DNA of 34,995 nucleotides, from positions 1-34,995 of the forward strand of contig JASHQA010000426.1 of assembly GCA_030037785.1 (NCBI GenBank), read 5' to 3'. Of the stretch, positions 1-7,028 are shown in pieces. A program made the position numbers and the translations under genes. Position 1 is the stretch's first letter. Every line of letters starts with the position of its first letter. The stretch is from Streptosporangiaceae bacterium. Its GTDB lineage: Bacteria > Actinomycetota > Actinomycetes > Streptosporangiales > Streptosporangiaceae. The notes under the pieces were generated by a model that was not told the DNA's origin, did not search any database, and saw nothing but the letters and a program-made list of their open reading frames with translations.

Positions 1-33
1 CTGAGCCGCGGCTGCGACCCGGCGGGTCGGGGG

Positions 34-531
34 TCAGGCCCCCCAGGCGCGCAGCGCCGCGAGCAGGCCCCTGGTCACCTCGCCCCGCTCATCCATCGCC
101 GCGGCCTCGGCGTCGCTGACCCAGCGTGCGTCGGCGGCGTCGTCGCCCGCGGTCATGACCGCCGCGACGCCCGGAACTAGGTGCGCGAGGTAGTCGCGAA
201 TGTCGACGACCGCGCCCGCCAGGCCGGGCAGCTCCGCGGTACCGAGCAGCGGACCGCACGACACCTCGAGCCCGGTCTCTTCCCTGACCTCGCGTACCAC
301 GGCCGCCTCGGCGGTCTCGCCGGGCTCGATCCGGCCGCCGGGGATCGACCACAGGCCCAGGCCAGGATCATGGCCGCGCAAGATCATCAGGAGCCGTCCC
401 GTCTCGTCCCTGATCACCGCGCCGACGCACGGGATACGCGTCGGCGCGGCTTCGCCGCCGCCAGGGTCCGAGCTTGTCTGCGCCACCGTTGGCGTCCCGT
501 CGGCCGGTCCCGGCGCACTGGCCCGCGTCAC
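34..531 (-). CDS. NUDIX hydrolase
   Basis: This is a 165-residue NUDIX pyrophosphohydrolase; the substrate is unknown but is probably a nucleoside-diphosphate-linked metabolite. The NUDIX box GX5EX7REUXEEXGU is complete: it starts at GGRIEPGE and runs to [10 protein letters not shown]. The Mg-binding glutamates are therefore present. The first ~30 residues are low-complexity and precede the fold. I start it at GTG (529-531) because a GATAAT hexamer lies 6 nt upstream (538-543), which fits a leaderless transcript. A TTG at 592-594 would add 21 Arg/Ala-rich residues with no ribosome site. It is transcribed divergently from the DUF6758 gene across a 292-bp region that holds a large palindrome. 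Family is certain, substrate is not. Confidence 0.88.
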   Translation of the reverse strand: MTRASAPGPADGTPTVAQTSSDPGGGEAAPTRIPCVGAVIRDETGRLLMILRGHDPGLGLWSIPGGRIEPGETAEAAVVREVREETGLEVSCGPLLGTAELPGLAGAVVDIRDYLAHLVPGVAAVMTAGDDAADARWVSDAEAAAMDERGEVTRGLLAALRAWGA

Positions 532-537
532 CCCGCC

Positions 538-543
538 ATTATC
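538..543 (-). promoter_or_regulatory. -10 element of the NUDIX gene
   Basis: GATAAT on the minus strand matches TATAAT at five of six positions. It ends 6 nt before the GTG, so the transcript would begin at or next to the start codon. No clear -35 box. Confidence 0.5.
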
Positions 544-619
544 CGGCCGCGGAGCCCGCCAGCGGGCCGCGCAAGCCGGGCTGCGTGCCGTCAAGCGGCT
601 GTCGGCCCGTCGGTGCCAT

Positions 620-671
620 CCGTGGGAGTGACTTTGCTATGTCTCCGCCCATAGCAACCCCACTCCCACGG
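620..671. repeat. 52-bp imperfect palindrome in a divergent intergenic region
   Basis: Two 22-nt arms (620-641 and 650-671) flank an 8-nt loop, and 19 of 22 positions pair. There is an outer stem of 11 bp, a 3x3 internal mismatch (631-633 against 658-660) and an inner stem of 8 bp. It lies upstream of both flanking genes, so it is not an ordinary terminator. It could be an operator, a structured small RNA or a remnant of a small palindromic element. The rest of 532-823 holds the DUF6758 promoter, a smaller inverted repeat and no convincing gene. Confidence 0.75.
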
Positions 672-745
672 GTCACGTTTCCCGGCAGCGCCGCCCGCCC
701 GGAGCAGCAGCGGATGGAATGAATCGGGCAGAACAGGTGAACCGG

Positions 746-778
746 GGCGAGTCCACCGACGGTAGGCCATTACTCGCC
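746..778. promoter_or_regulatory. Inverted repeat upstream of the DUF6758 promoter
   Basis: GGCGAGT (746-752) and ACTCGCC (772-778) are perfect 7-bp arms separated by 19 bp. The right arm ends 9 bp before the TTGACG box. The position suits a regulator binding site; no regulator is identified. Confidence 0.35.
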
Positions 779-787
779 AGTAGGTAT

Positions 788-815
788 TTGACGTAGAGGG
801 ACTGGGGGATAACTC
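788..815 (+). promoter_or_regulatory. Promoter of the DUF6758-PHP-MBL series
   Basis: TTGACG (788-793), a 16-bp spacer and TAACTC (810-815) precede the ATG at 824 by 8 nt. This predicts a transcript starting about 2 nt before the start codon. It is one of the few promoters here with a recognisable -35 box. Confidence 0.5.
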
Positions 816-823
816 TAAGTGAC

Positions 824-1450
824 ATGAGACCCGCACTCAGTTGTCCGCGCTGCACCTTTGCGGTGCGTGAGCCGAGCGTCTGGTCGAGCGCGTACCACTG
901 TGATCAGCACGGCGAGGTGCTGCCGCTGCGGTCGGCGCTCAGCCCGTCGAAGGATGGACTCGAAGCCGTGTTGCACGGCGCCAGGGTGCCGGTCTGGCTG
1001 CCGTGGCCGCTGCCGCAGGGCTGGATCGTCACTGGCTTTGCCAGTGCCGGGGATGAGCGAACCGGCACGCGGGGCTGCGCGGTCGCGCTCTCGGGGCCGA
1101 ACCCGGTCGGCGGGCCAGCCGAGATGCTGCTCGTCTCCGAGGAGCCGGGTGTCGGCCTCGGGGCCAGGTTCGCGGGCCTGCACGGGCCGGATCCCGGCGC
1201 GCAGTTCGCGGCCGGGCCGGCCGCGGCGGTGATCGAGTACGGCAATCACGAGTTCCCGCTGTGGAACGTCGACACGATCGACCGCGCCGCGTTCGCCGGC
1301 GAGGCGAGCGGGAACTGGCTGTGGCTGGTGCTGTGGCCGCAGACGGCCGGGCTGCTCATGCTCGAGCCACTGGAGCTGCGCGACCTCCGCGATCCGGGCC
1401 AGAACCTGGACTTGCCGTTCGGAGCCCGATCGCCGCTGCTGCCCGGTTAG
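824..1450 (+). CDS. DUF6758 family protein
   Basis: This 208-residue protein belongs to an actinobacterial family of unknown function. The sequence matches the family pattern that I recognise: an N-terminal CPxC then CDQHG (a likely zinc-binding pair of knuckles, residues ~7-28), then VPVWLPWPLPQGW, a GLGARFAGLHGPDPG block, and a Trp-rich GNWLWLVLWP segment near residue 165. There is no signal peptide or membrane span. It is the first gene of a co-directional series with a PHP phosphoesterase and a metallo-beta-lactamase-fold protein. Its TAG stop is embedded in the apparent -10 element of the PHP gene. Biochemical role unknown. Confidence 0.85.
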   Translation: MRPALSCPRCTFAVREPSVWSSAYHCDQHGEVLPLRSALSPSKDGLEAVLHGARVPVWLPWPLPQGWIVTGFASAGDERTGTRGCAVALSGPNPVGGPAEMLLVSEEPGVGLGARFAGLHGPDPGAQFAAGPAAAVIEYGNHEFPLWNVDTIDRAAFAGEASGNWLWLVLWPQTAGLLMLEPLELRDLRDPGQNLDLPFGARSPLLPG

Positions 1451-1453
1451 TCT
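1448..1453 (+). promoter_or_regulatory. -10 element overlapping the upstream stop codon
   Basis: TAGTCT contains the TAG stop of the DUF6758 gene and lies 6 nt before the GTG start of the PHP gene. This is the spacing expected for a leaderless mRNA that starts at the GTG. Confidence 0.45.
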
Positions 1454-1459
1454 CGGCAC

Positions 1460-2332
1460 GTGGTGCGCGCCGATCTGCACAGCCACAGCAGCGCTTCTGA
1501 CGGTACGGAGCCGCCCGCTGCCGTGATGCGGCGCGCCGCGGACGCCGGCCTCGACGTCATCGCGCTCACCGATCACGACACGGTGGTCGGCCATCGCGCG
1601 GCCACGCGCGCGCTGCCTGCCGGGATAACGCTGCTGCCGGGAGCGGAACTGTCGTGCCGGCTCGAGGGCCACAGCGTGCACCTGCTGGCGTATCTGTTCG
1701 ATGCCGGGAACGACGCGTTGGCCGGGGAAATGGCAGAGATCAGGGAGAGCAGGCTGTTTCGCGCCAAGGCCATGGTCGACAAGCTGGTGGCCCTGGACGT
1801 GCCGGTGACCTGGGAACAGGTGAGCGAGGTCGCCGACGGCGGGGTGGTAGGTCGGCCGCACCTCGCCAGGGCCATGCTCGATGCCGGTGTGATCGCTAGC
1901 TTCGAGGAGGCGTTCACGCCGGACTGGCTCGGACCAGGCGGGCCCGCGTACGTCTCCAGGTACGCGCTCGATCCGGCCCGCGCGGTCCGGCTGGTCCGCG
2001 CGGCTGGCGGGGTCACGGTGCTGGCCCACCCGCGCGGCAGCGGGCGCGGCTGGCAGCTGCCCGATGCCGTGATCGCCGACCTCAGCCGGGCCGGACTGAC
2101 CGGCATCGAGGTGAACCATCCGCAGCACGATGAGCGGGACCGGGGCCGGCTTGGCGAGCTCGCGCGCACCCTGGGGCTGATAGCGTCGGGCGGCAGCGAC
2201 GATCATGGGGCGCTGACCGATTTTCGTCTCGGCTCGCAGCTCGCACCCGAGGGCAGCTACGAAGCGCTGATTGAGCAGGCAACCGGCGCCCAGCCGATCA
2301 CCGGGCCCGCGGGAGGGCAGGAGCAGCGATGA
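1460..2332 (+). CDS. PHP-domain phosphoesterase
   Basis: This 290-residue protein belongs to the PHP family (YciV/TrpH-like), trinuclear-metal phosphoesterases. Known members degrade 5'-phosphorylated oligonucleotides or nucleoside 3',5'-bisphosphates. The metal ligands are visible in order: DLHSHSSASDG (residues 5-15), LTDHDT (36-41), GAELS, GRPHLARAM, VLAHPRG, a GIEVNHPQHD block and SGGSDDHGA. The GTG start follows a leaderless-type -10. The 3' end overlaps the next ATG as ATGA (2329-2332), so the next gene is probably translationally coupled. It is likely an RNA or nucleotide turnover enzyme; the exact substrate cannot be read from sequence. Confidence 0.88.
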   Translation: MVRADLHSHSSASDGTEPPAAVMRRAADAGLDVIALTDHDTVVGHRAATRALPAGITLLPGAELSCRLEGHSVHLLAYLFDAGNDALAGEMAEIRESRLFRAKAMVDKLVALDVPVTWEQVSEVADGGVVGRPHLARAMLDAGVIASFEEAFTPDWLGPGGPAYVSRYALDPARAVRLVRAAGGVTVLAHPRGSGRGWQLPDAVIADLSRAGLTGIEVNHPQHDERDRGRLGELARTLGLIASGGSDDHGALTDFRLGSQLAPEGSYEALIEQATGAQPITGPAGGQEQR

Positions 2333-2946
2333 GCAGTCCAGACGGCGCCCGAATCGAGCTGGTCGCGGGGGGACCGGCCAACACCTGGCTCGTGGGCGAT
2401 GACGACGAGGTCATCGTGATCGACCCGGGCACGCCAGCGCCGGTGCTGGCCGCGGCCGGCGAGCGCGAGATCCTCGCGGTGATCTGTACCCATGGTCATC
2501 ACGGTCACGTTGCCGGGGCGCCAGAAGTGGCACACCGCGACGAGTCGCCGATCGCGCTGCATCCGCTGGATCGACGGGACTGGCGCGAGGTGCACGCGAC
2601 CGACCCGACGATCGACATGGAAGACGAGGGCGTGTTCGGCGTGTCCGACGTCACCTTGGAGGTCGTGCACGCTCCCGGCCACAGCCGCGGCTCGGTCCTG
2701 CTGTACTGCGAGGCGCTGGGCGCAGCCTTCACCGGGGACGTGGTGGGCGAACGCGGCCCGGTGCCGCACGGGGCTGGCTTCCCGGACTGGACCAAGCAGA
2801 TGGACGCGATCGGCGCCCGCGTGCTGACGCTGCCGAGCCAGACCAGGCTGCTGACCGGGCATGGCGAGGAGTTCACGGTCGCGACCGCGGATCGCAGCTT
2901 CAGCTCGTGGTATTCGGCCGGCCCGGACCTGTCGGGCCGGGATTAG
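2329..2946 (+). CDS. Metallo-beta-lactamase-fold hydrolase with altered HxHxDH motif
   Basis: This is a 205-residue MBL-fold protein of the glyoxalase-II-like type. The first metal motif reads THGHHGH (residues 54-60). The Asp of HxHxDH, normally a ligand of the second metal, is Gly59 (codon GGT at 2503-2505). The other ligands remain: His118 in APGHSRGS, Asp137 in FTGDVV and His178 in LTGHGEE. The protein may bind one metal or use a neighbouring residue. Its start overlaps the PHP stop by ATGA, so both products are probably made together. No signal peptide is visible. Fold is certain; activity and substrate are open. Confidence 0.85.
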   Translation: MSSPDGARIELVAGGPANTWLVGDDDEVIVIDPGTPAPVLAAAGEREILAVICTHGHHGHVAGAPEVAHRDESPIALHPLDRRDWREVHATDPTIDMEDEGVFGVSDVTLEVVHAPGHSRGSVLLYCEALGAAFTGDVVGERGPVPHGAGFPDWTKQMDAIGARVLTLPSQTRLLTGHGEEFTVATADRSFSSWYSAGPDLSGRD

Positions 2947-3007
2947 CCGTAGCCGCCGGGCGGCGCGGCTGCTGGTGGCTGTCGGTGGCCGGCGCGAGCA
3001 TGGTCAG

Positions 3008-3925
3008 GTGGAACAGCTCAGCCTCGAGGGCATGCCGCGGCGGCTGTATGCCTGCACCCCGACCCGGCTGAGCACGTGGCTCGATTGCCCGCGCCGGTAC
3101 CGGATGACATACCTGGACCGGCCCGCGCCGCCCAAGGGCCCGCCGTGGGCGCACAACAGCCTCGGCGCCAGCGTGCACAACGCACTGGCCGGATGGTGGC
3201 GGCTGCCGCGGGCGAACCGGACCGTGGCAGCCGCAGGTGACCTGCTCGAGCAGGGCTGGCTGACCGACGGCTTTGCCGACCCCGACCAGTCGCAGGCGCA
3301 CCGCCAGCGCTGCCGCCAGCAGGTCCAGCAGTACGTCGCGGCGCTCGACCCGGCGATCGAGCCCGCGGGGGTGGAGCGGACGGTGTCGACGCGCACCGAG
3401 CTGATCGCGGTGTCCGGTCGGATCGACCGGCTGGACGACCGCCGGGCCGACCAGGGCGGGAGCGGCCAGCCGTCCGACCTGGTGGTGGTCGACTACAAGA
3501 CCGGACGGCACGAGCCGACGGTCGACGACGCCCGGTCCTCGCTGGCGCTCGCCCTGTACGCGCTGGCCGCCGGGTGGGTGCTACGGCGCCCGTGCCGCCG
3601 GGTTGAGCTGCACCACGTGCCGACCGGCAGGGTGGCGGCGTGGGAGCACACGCCGGAGTCGCTGGACCGGCAGCTGCGCCGCGCTGAGCTGATCGCGGCC
3701 GAGTGCGCCGACGCCGATGAGCGGTACCACGCAGCTGCGACTGGCGGTGCGCCAGCCGATGACGCGTTCCCGCCGCGTCCCGGACCTGGCTGCGGCTGGT
3801 GCGACTACCGGGCGCGGTGCCCCGAGGGCAGCGCCGCGGCCCCGCGCCGGGCTGCCTGGGACGCCCTCGGCCCCGCGGACGACGACGCCAGTGCACCAGG
3901 GCCTGGCGTCGATCAGCTCGCCTGA
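3008..3925 (+). CDS. RecB-family PD-(D/E)XK nuclease with Fe-S cysteines
   Basis: This 305-residue protein resembles the stand-alone nuclease domain of RecB/AddB and Cas4. Visible features are His57 in GASVHNAL, Asp140 in GRIDRLDD and the catalytic VVDYKTGR (Asp162, Lys164). Four cysteines are placed as in Fe-S nucleases: Cys27 in WLDCPRRYR and Cys262/265/271 in CGWCDYRARC. I start it at GTG 3008; extending upstream gives an Arg-rich tract that overlaps the MBL gene, and ATG 3032 would also keep all motifs. The stop lies in the first copy of a 32-bp tandem duplication shared with the convergent hydrolase gene. It probably processes DNA ends. No helicase partner is adjacent. Confidence 0.88.
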   Translation: MEQLSLEGMPRRLYACTPTRLSTWLDCPRRYRMTYLDRPAPPKGPPWAHNSLGASVHNALAGWWRLPRANRTVAAAGDLLEQGWLTDGFADPDQSQAHRQRCRQQVQQYVAALDPAIEPAGVERTVSTRTELIAVSGRIDRLDDRRADQGGSGQPSDLVVVDYKTGRHEPTVDDARSSLALALYALAAGWVLRRPCRRVELHHVPTGRVAAWEHTPESLDRQLRRAELIAAECADADERYHAAATGGAPADDAFPPRPGPGCGWCDYRARCPEGSAAAPRRAAWDALGPADDDASAPGPGVDQLA

Positions 3926-3970
3926 GCCGTCCGCGTGCCGTCGATCAGCTCGCCTGAGCCGTCCGCGTGC
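3907..3970. repeat. Perfect 32-bp tandem duplication at convergent gene ends
   Basis: Bases 3907-3938 are repeated exactly at 3939-3970, followed by 5 bases of a third copy. The RecB-like stop codon (3923-3925) is in copy 1. The stop of the opposing hydrolase (3945-3947, read on minus) is in copy 2. The duplication therefore separates two genes whose ends would otherwise overlap. Confidence 0.95.
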
Positions 3971-4925
3971 CGTCGGTGTCGCGGTGGCCACGGCCACAGG
4001 TGTGCACGGTTGGCCGACGGCCCTCCGCCGCGTTCCAGAACTGGGTCAGCGCGGCCGCGGTGGTGACCGGCGCCTCGATGGCGGGTGAATGCGCTGCGCC
4101 GGGGATGCAGGTCCGTTCGGCTCCGAGCTGGTGGGCCATGCGGTCCTGCTCGGCGGGCGGCCAGGCGTCGTCGTTCTCGCCGTAGATCACCGCGGCAGGC
4201 AGCCCGGCCGCGACCACGCCGGCGAGCTCGGCAGTGCGGTCCGGGCAGTTCAGCAGGTATTCAGCCAGCACGATGAGGCTGACCGGACAGGTGCGCAGCG
4301 TCCGCTCGCGCAAGAAGGCGATGATGTGCTCGTCGACGCCGTCGGCCCGCGCCTGGGGCTCGTGCTCGGATTGCCAGGCGTGCCGCACCAGCTCGGCGAG
4401 CAGGGCCGGGTCGTCGGGCCCGGAACCGGTCGGATCGAGCCGGGCCAGCAACTCGCGCAGCGCCGCCGCGCGCTCGCCCGCGATGCTCGCCGGACCAGAG
4501 CCGAGCAACGTGAGCGACAGCAGCGCTTCCGGCCGCAGCAACGCGGCCTCGCGCGCGATGAGACCGCCCAGCGAGTGTCCAACCAGGTGCACGGCGGCTG
4601 CCTCGCCGGCCACCACGGCGGCCATGGCCAGCACGTCGGTGCTGAGTGCCGCCGGGGAGTAGCCCGCTCGGTCCGGCGCGTGCGGGCTCTGGTACTGACC
4701 GCGAAGATCGACGGCGATCACCGTGCGGCCCGCCGCTGCCAGCGGCTCCAGCACCGGCAGGAAGTTCTCCTTGCTGCCGGTATAGCCGTGGATGAGCAGC
4801 GCCGGGCTGCGGTGCGCGACCCCCCTGGCAGGTTGAGCCTCCAGCATCGCGAACCTGCCGCGGCCGGTGGTCAGCCAGCCAGACCTGACGCGCTCGGGCA
4901 ACTGCAACGACCTGAGAGTGCTCAC
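3945..4925 (-). CDS. Alpha/beta hydrolase
   Basis: This is a 326-residue serine hydrolase of the alpha/beta fold. Key features are the oxyanion segment HGYTG (46-50), the nucleophile elbow VGHSLGG with Ser118, an acidic residue in YGENDD (Asp252 or 253) and His279 in PGAAHSP. There is no signal peptide, so it is probably cytoplasmic. It starts at GTG (4923-4925), with TAGGCT 8 nt upstream. The last residues, after a Gly/Arg-rich stretch, are encoded by the second copy of the 32-bp duplication. Substrate unknown; candidates are esters, lactones or epoxides. Confidence 0.85.
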   Translation of the reverse strand: MSTLRSLQLPERVRSGWLTTGRGRFAMLEAQPARGVAHRSPALLIHGYTGSKENFLPVLEPLAAAGRTVIAVDLRGQYQSPHAPDRAGYSPAALSTDVLAMAAVVAGEAAAVHLVGHSLGGLIAREAALLRPEALLSLTLLGSGPASIAGERAAALRELLARLDPTGSGPDDPALLAELVRHAWQSEHEPQARADGVDEHIIAFLRERTLRTCPVSLIVLAEYLLNCPDRTAELAGVVAAGLPAAVIYGENDDAWPPAEQDRMAHQLGAERTCIPGAAHSPAIEAPVTTAAALTQFWNAAEGRRPTVHTCGRGHRDTDGTRTAQAS

Positions 4926-4933
4926 GGGGTGGC

Positions 4934-4939
4934 AGCCTA
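4934..4939 (-). promoter_or_regulatory. -10 element of the alpha/beta hydrolase
   Basis: TAGGCT on the minus strand lies 8 nt before the GTG at 4925, which suits a leaderless mRNA. Confidence 0.45.
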
Positions 4940-5023
4940 CCGATAATTGACTGAAAGATAACAGGCTAATAACAGAGCATTCGCTGAGACTGATCCGGAC
5001 CGCGCTCGGCGCGGGCTCCGTCG

Positions 5024-6673
5024 CTATTCGGCGGGCAGGCTGGAAGCCTGGCCGGGCTTCCGCGTGCCGCGCCGCCGTGGCCGCCGCCGAGGCGCCGGGT
5101 CAGCAGTGCCCGCCGCGATCGTGTCGGCGGCAGTGGCGTGCGCGGCAACGGTGTCCGCGGCAACGGTCTCGGCCGTGGCGGCGGGCGCTGCGGCATGGCC
5201 GACGGGCCTGCCACCTCTGGTCCGATGCCGGGTCCGCTGGCGGTCTGCCGCCGCGCGCTGGCCCCTGCCGGGTGCCTCGCGGTCGGGCCCGGCAGCCGTC
5301 GATCGGCCACCCTTGGCCTTCGACCGTGTCTTGCCGGTCTCGCCGATGTCCTCGAGCGTCTCGGCCTCGAGCCCGAGCCGGCCGCGCTGCCCGCGGGGCA
5401 GCACGCCCGTCGCGCCGACCGGGATGTCCAGGGCGGCGAACAGGTGACCTGACGTGGAGTACGTCTCCAGCGGCTCGTCGATGCCCAGGTGCAGCGCGTC
5501 GTTGATCGCCTTCCAGCGCGACAGGTCGCTCCAGTCCACGAACGTGACCGCCACGCCCTCTCGGCCCGCACGGCCGGTGCGGCCGATGCGGTGCAGGTAG
5601 GCCTTATCGTCCTCCGGGCACTCGTAGTTGATCACATGCGTGACGTCTTCGACGTCGAGGCCGCGAGCTGCCACGTCGGTGGCGGCGAGCACATCGACCT
5701 TGCCGGACCGGAAGGCACGCATCGCGCGCTCGCGCTGGCTCTGGCCCAGGTCACCGTGGACCGCTGCCGCCGCGAAGCCGCGGCTAGTGAGCGCGCTCGC
5801 CACCTGGTCCACCGACCGCTTCGTCCGGCTGAACACGATGGTCAGGCCGCGGCCTTCCGCCTGCAGGATGCGGGCGAGCACTTCGATCTTGTCGAGCTGG
5901 TGGGCGCGGAACACGTGCTGCTCGGTCGTCGGCACGTGGACAGGCTCATCGTGCTGCTCGGCCCTGATGTGCGTCGGGCGGCTCAAGTGCCGCCGCGCGA
6001 GCGTCACGACCTCGCCGGGCATCGTCGCAGAGAACAGCATGGTCTGCCTGACCGGCGGGGTGAGCTGCAGAATTCGCTCGACGTCGGGCAAGAAGCCGAG
6101 GTCCAGCATCTTGTCCGCCTCGTCCAGCACGAGCTGGCGAACAGCGGAGAGCTTCAGGTGCGCTTGCCGGGCCAGGTCGAGCAGCCGGCCGGGCGTGCTC
6201 ACCACCACGTCAACGCTGGCCAGCGCCTCGATCTGGGGCTCGTACGCGCGGCCCCCGTACAGCGTCACCACGTTGACGCCGACCCGAGCACCGGCGATGC
6301 GCAGGTCGTCGGCCACCTGGATGGCCAGCTCCCTGGTCGGGACCACGACCAGCGCGCGCGGCGCGTTGGGCTCGCTGGTGCCAACGCGCAGCCGCTCCAA
6401 AATCGGGATGCCGAAGGCCAGTGTCTTGCCGGTGCCGGTCCTCGCCTGGCCGATCAGGTCGTGGCCGTCGAGGGCGATGGGCAGCGTCAGCGCCTGGATG
6501 GGAAACGTGGTGGTGATACCGTGCGCCTCCAGGGCGGCACAGATGGGCTCGGCGATGCCGAAATCACGAAAAGTCTTGGCGGTGCTGGCGAGGCTCACGT
6601 CGTCCGGGCCGGGGTGCGGCAGCTCGGCCGCCGGGCTAGAGTCCACGCTCGGTGTGTAGGTGCTCAGGGTCAC
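5024..6673 (-). CDS. DEAD-box RNA helicase (RhlE-like)
   Basis: This 549-residue ATP-dependent RNA helicase remodels structured RNA, ribosome intermediates or mRNA. All core motifs are present: a Q motif (FRDFGI..PIQ, ~35-60), motif I ARTGTGKT (77-84), PTRELA (112-117), DEAD (184-187), SAT, and in the second RecA domain ATDVAARGLD and HRIGRTGRAG. From ~residue 430 the tail is a low-complexity Arg/Ala/Thr region, typical of RNA-tethering tails. The GTG start (6671-6673) has GGAGG only 1 nt upstream, too close for normal initiation, so the exact start is uncertain; the next CTG would be spaced better. Gene order with the ferritin-like, DUF3107 and TetR genes matches the M. tuberculosis rhlE locus. 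Confidence 0.95.
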   Translation of the reverse strand: MTLSTYTPSVDSSPAAELPHPGPDDVSLASTAKTFRDFGIAEPICAALEAHGITTTFPIQALTLPIALDGHDLIGQARTGTGKTLAFGIPILERLRVGTSEPNAPRALVVVPTRELAIQVADDLRIAGARVGVNVVTLYGGRAYEPQIEALASVDVVVSTPGRLLDLARQAHLKLSAVRQLVLDEADKMLDLGFLPDVERILQLTPPVRQTMLFSATMPGEVVTLARRHLSRPTHIRAEQHDEPVHVPTTEQHVFRAHQLDKIEVLARILQAEGRGLTIVFSRTKRSVDQVASALTSRGFAAAAVHGDLGQSQRERAMRAFRSGKVDVLAATDVAARGLDVEDVTHVINYECPEDDKAYLHRIGRTGRAGREGVAVTFVDWSDLSRWKAINDALHLGIDEPLETYSTSGHLFAALDIPVGATGVLPRGQRGRLGLEAETLEDIGETGKTRSKAKGGRSTAAGPDREAPGRGQRAAADRQRTRHRTRGGRPVGHAAAPAATAETVAADTVAAHATAADTIAAGTADPAPRRRPRRRGTRKPGQASSLPAE

Positions 6674-6685
6674 GCCTCCAGTAAG

Positions 6686-6697
6686 GCCGACGTCGGC
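6686..6697. promoter_or_regulatory. 12-bp perfect palindrome before the DEAD-box helicase
   Basis: GCCGACGTCGGC is a perfect palindrome 13 nt upstream of the helicase start. It could be a protein-binding site or form a small leader hairpin. Confidence 0.3.
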
Positions 6698-6707
6698 TGG
6701 CAGTCAC

Positions 6708-7028
6708 TCAGTCCAGCGCCATCGGCGGCATATCACTTCTCCAGCGGGCTGGTTTGCCGACGCGGGCTTTGTACTCTGACGGGCACAACGCCGCGCGTGC
6801 GCAAGAGAAGGGGCGGCGACTTATGTCGGCGCACAGGTCGCACTCGACAAGCCACCCGCCCAACACACGTAACAACAACGGCCGGGGGTGTCCGCATTCC
6901 AGCTGCGGATCGGTAGCTAGCTTAGCAACCGCACGCCGGTACGCCGGCGCAGCGGGTCGGCGAGTCGGCCTCGTGGCCGCGACGACCGCGAGCGTGTTGT
7001 TACGCTGCGCGTGTGAGCAGCGGGTCAC
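6708..7028 (-). CDS. Doubtful small Cys-rich ORF
   Basis: The 339-bp region between the divergent helicase and ferritin-like genes has one minus-strand frame that looks partly protein-like. It could encode 106 residues from a GTG at 7028. The C-terminal half contains ECGH, a GGWLVECDLC segment and two further cysteines, resembling a zinc knuckle. Against it: the only plausible start lies inside the ferritin-like gene, no ribosome site is seen, and it uses TTA, ATA and AGA codons that are rare in the neighbouring genes. If translated, the TTA would make it dependent on the rare leucyl-tRNA. I do not recognise a family. Confidence 0.22.
   Translation of the reverse strand: MTRCSHAQRNNTLAVVAATRPTRRPAAPAYRRAVAKLATDPQLECGHPRPLLLRVLGGWLVECDLCADISRRPFSCARAALCPSEYKARVGKPARWRSDMPPMALD
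7001..7006 (+). promoter_or_regulatory. -10 element of the ferritin-like gene
   Basis: TACGCT ends 6 nt before the GTG at 7013, a leaderless-type arrangement. Confidence 0.5.

Noticed and set aside
815-2206. Long open frame on the minus strand opposite DUF6758 and PHP genes
   Set aside because: The translation is Arg/Pro/His-rich without recognisable motifs, while the plus-strand proteins have clear family motifs.
2947-3007. GC-rich self-complementary stretch as a terminator
   Set aside because: Pairing is short and GC-only, as expected by chance, and no T-tract follows.
4947-4975. TTGACT followed by AT-rich sequence as a plus-strand promoter
   Set aside because: No plus-strand gene follows; it would only run antisense into the helicase, and the -10 is poor.
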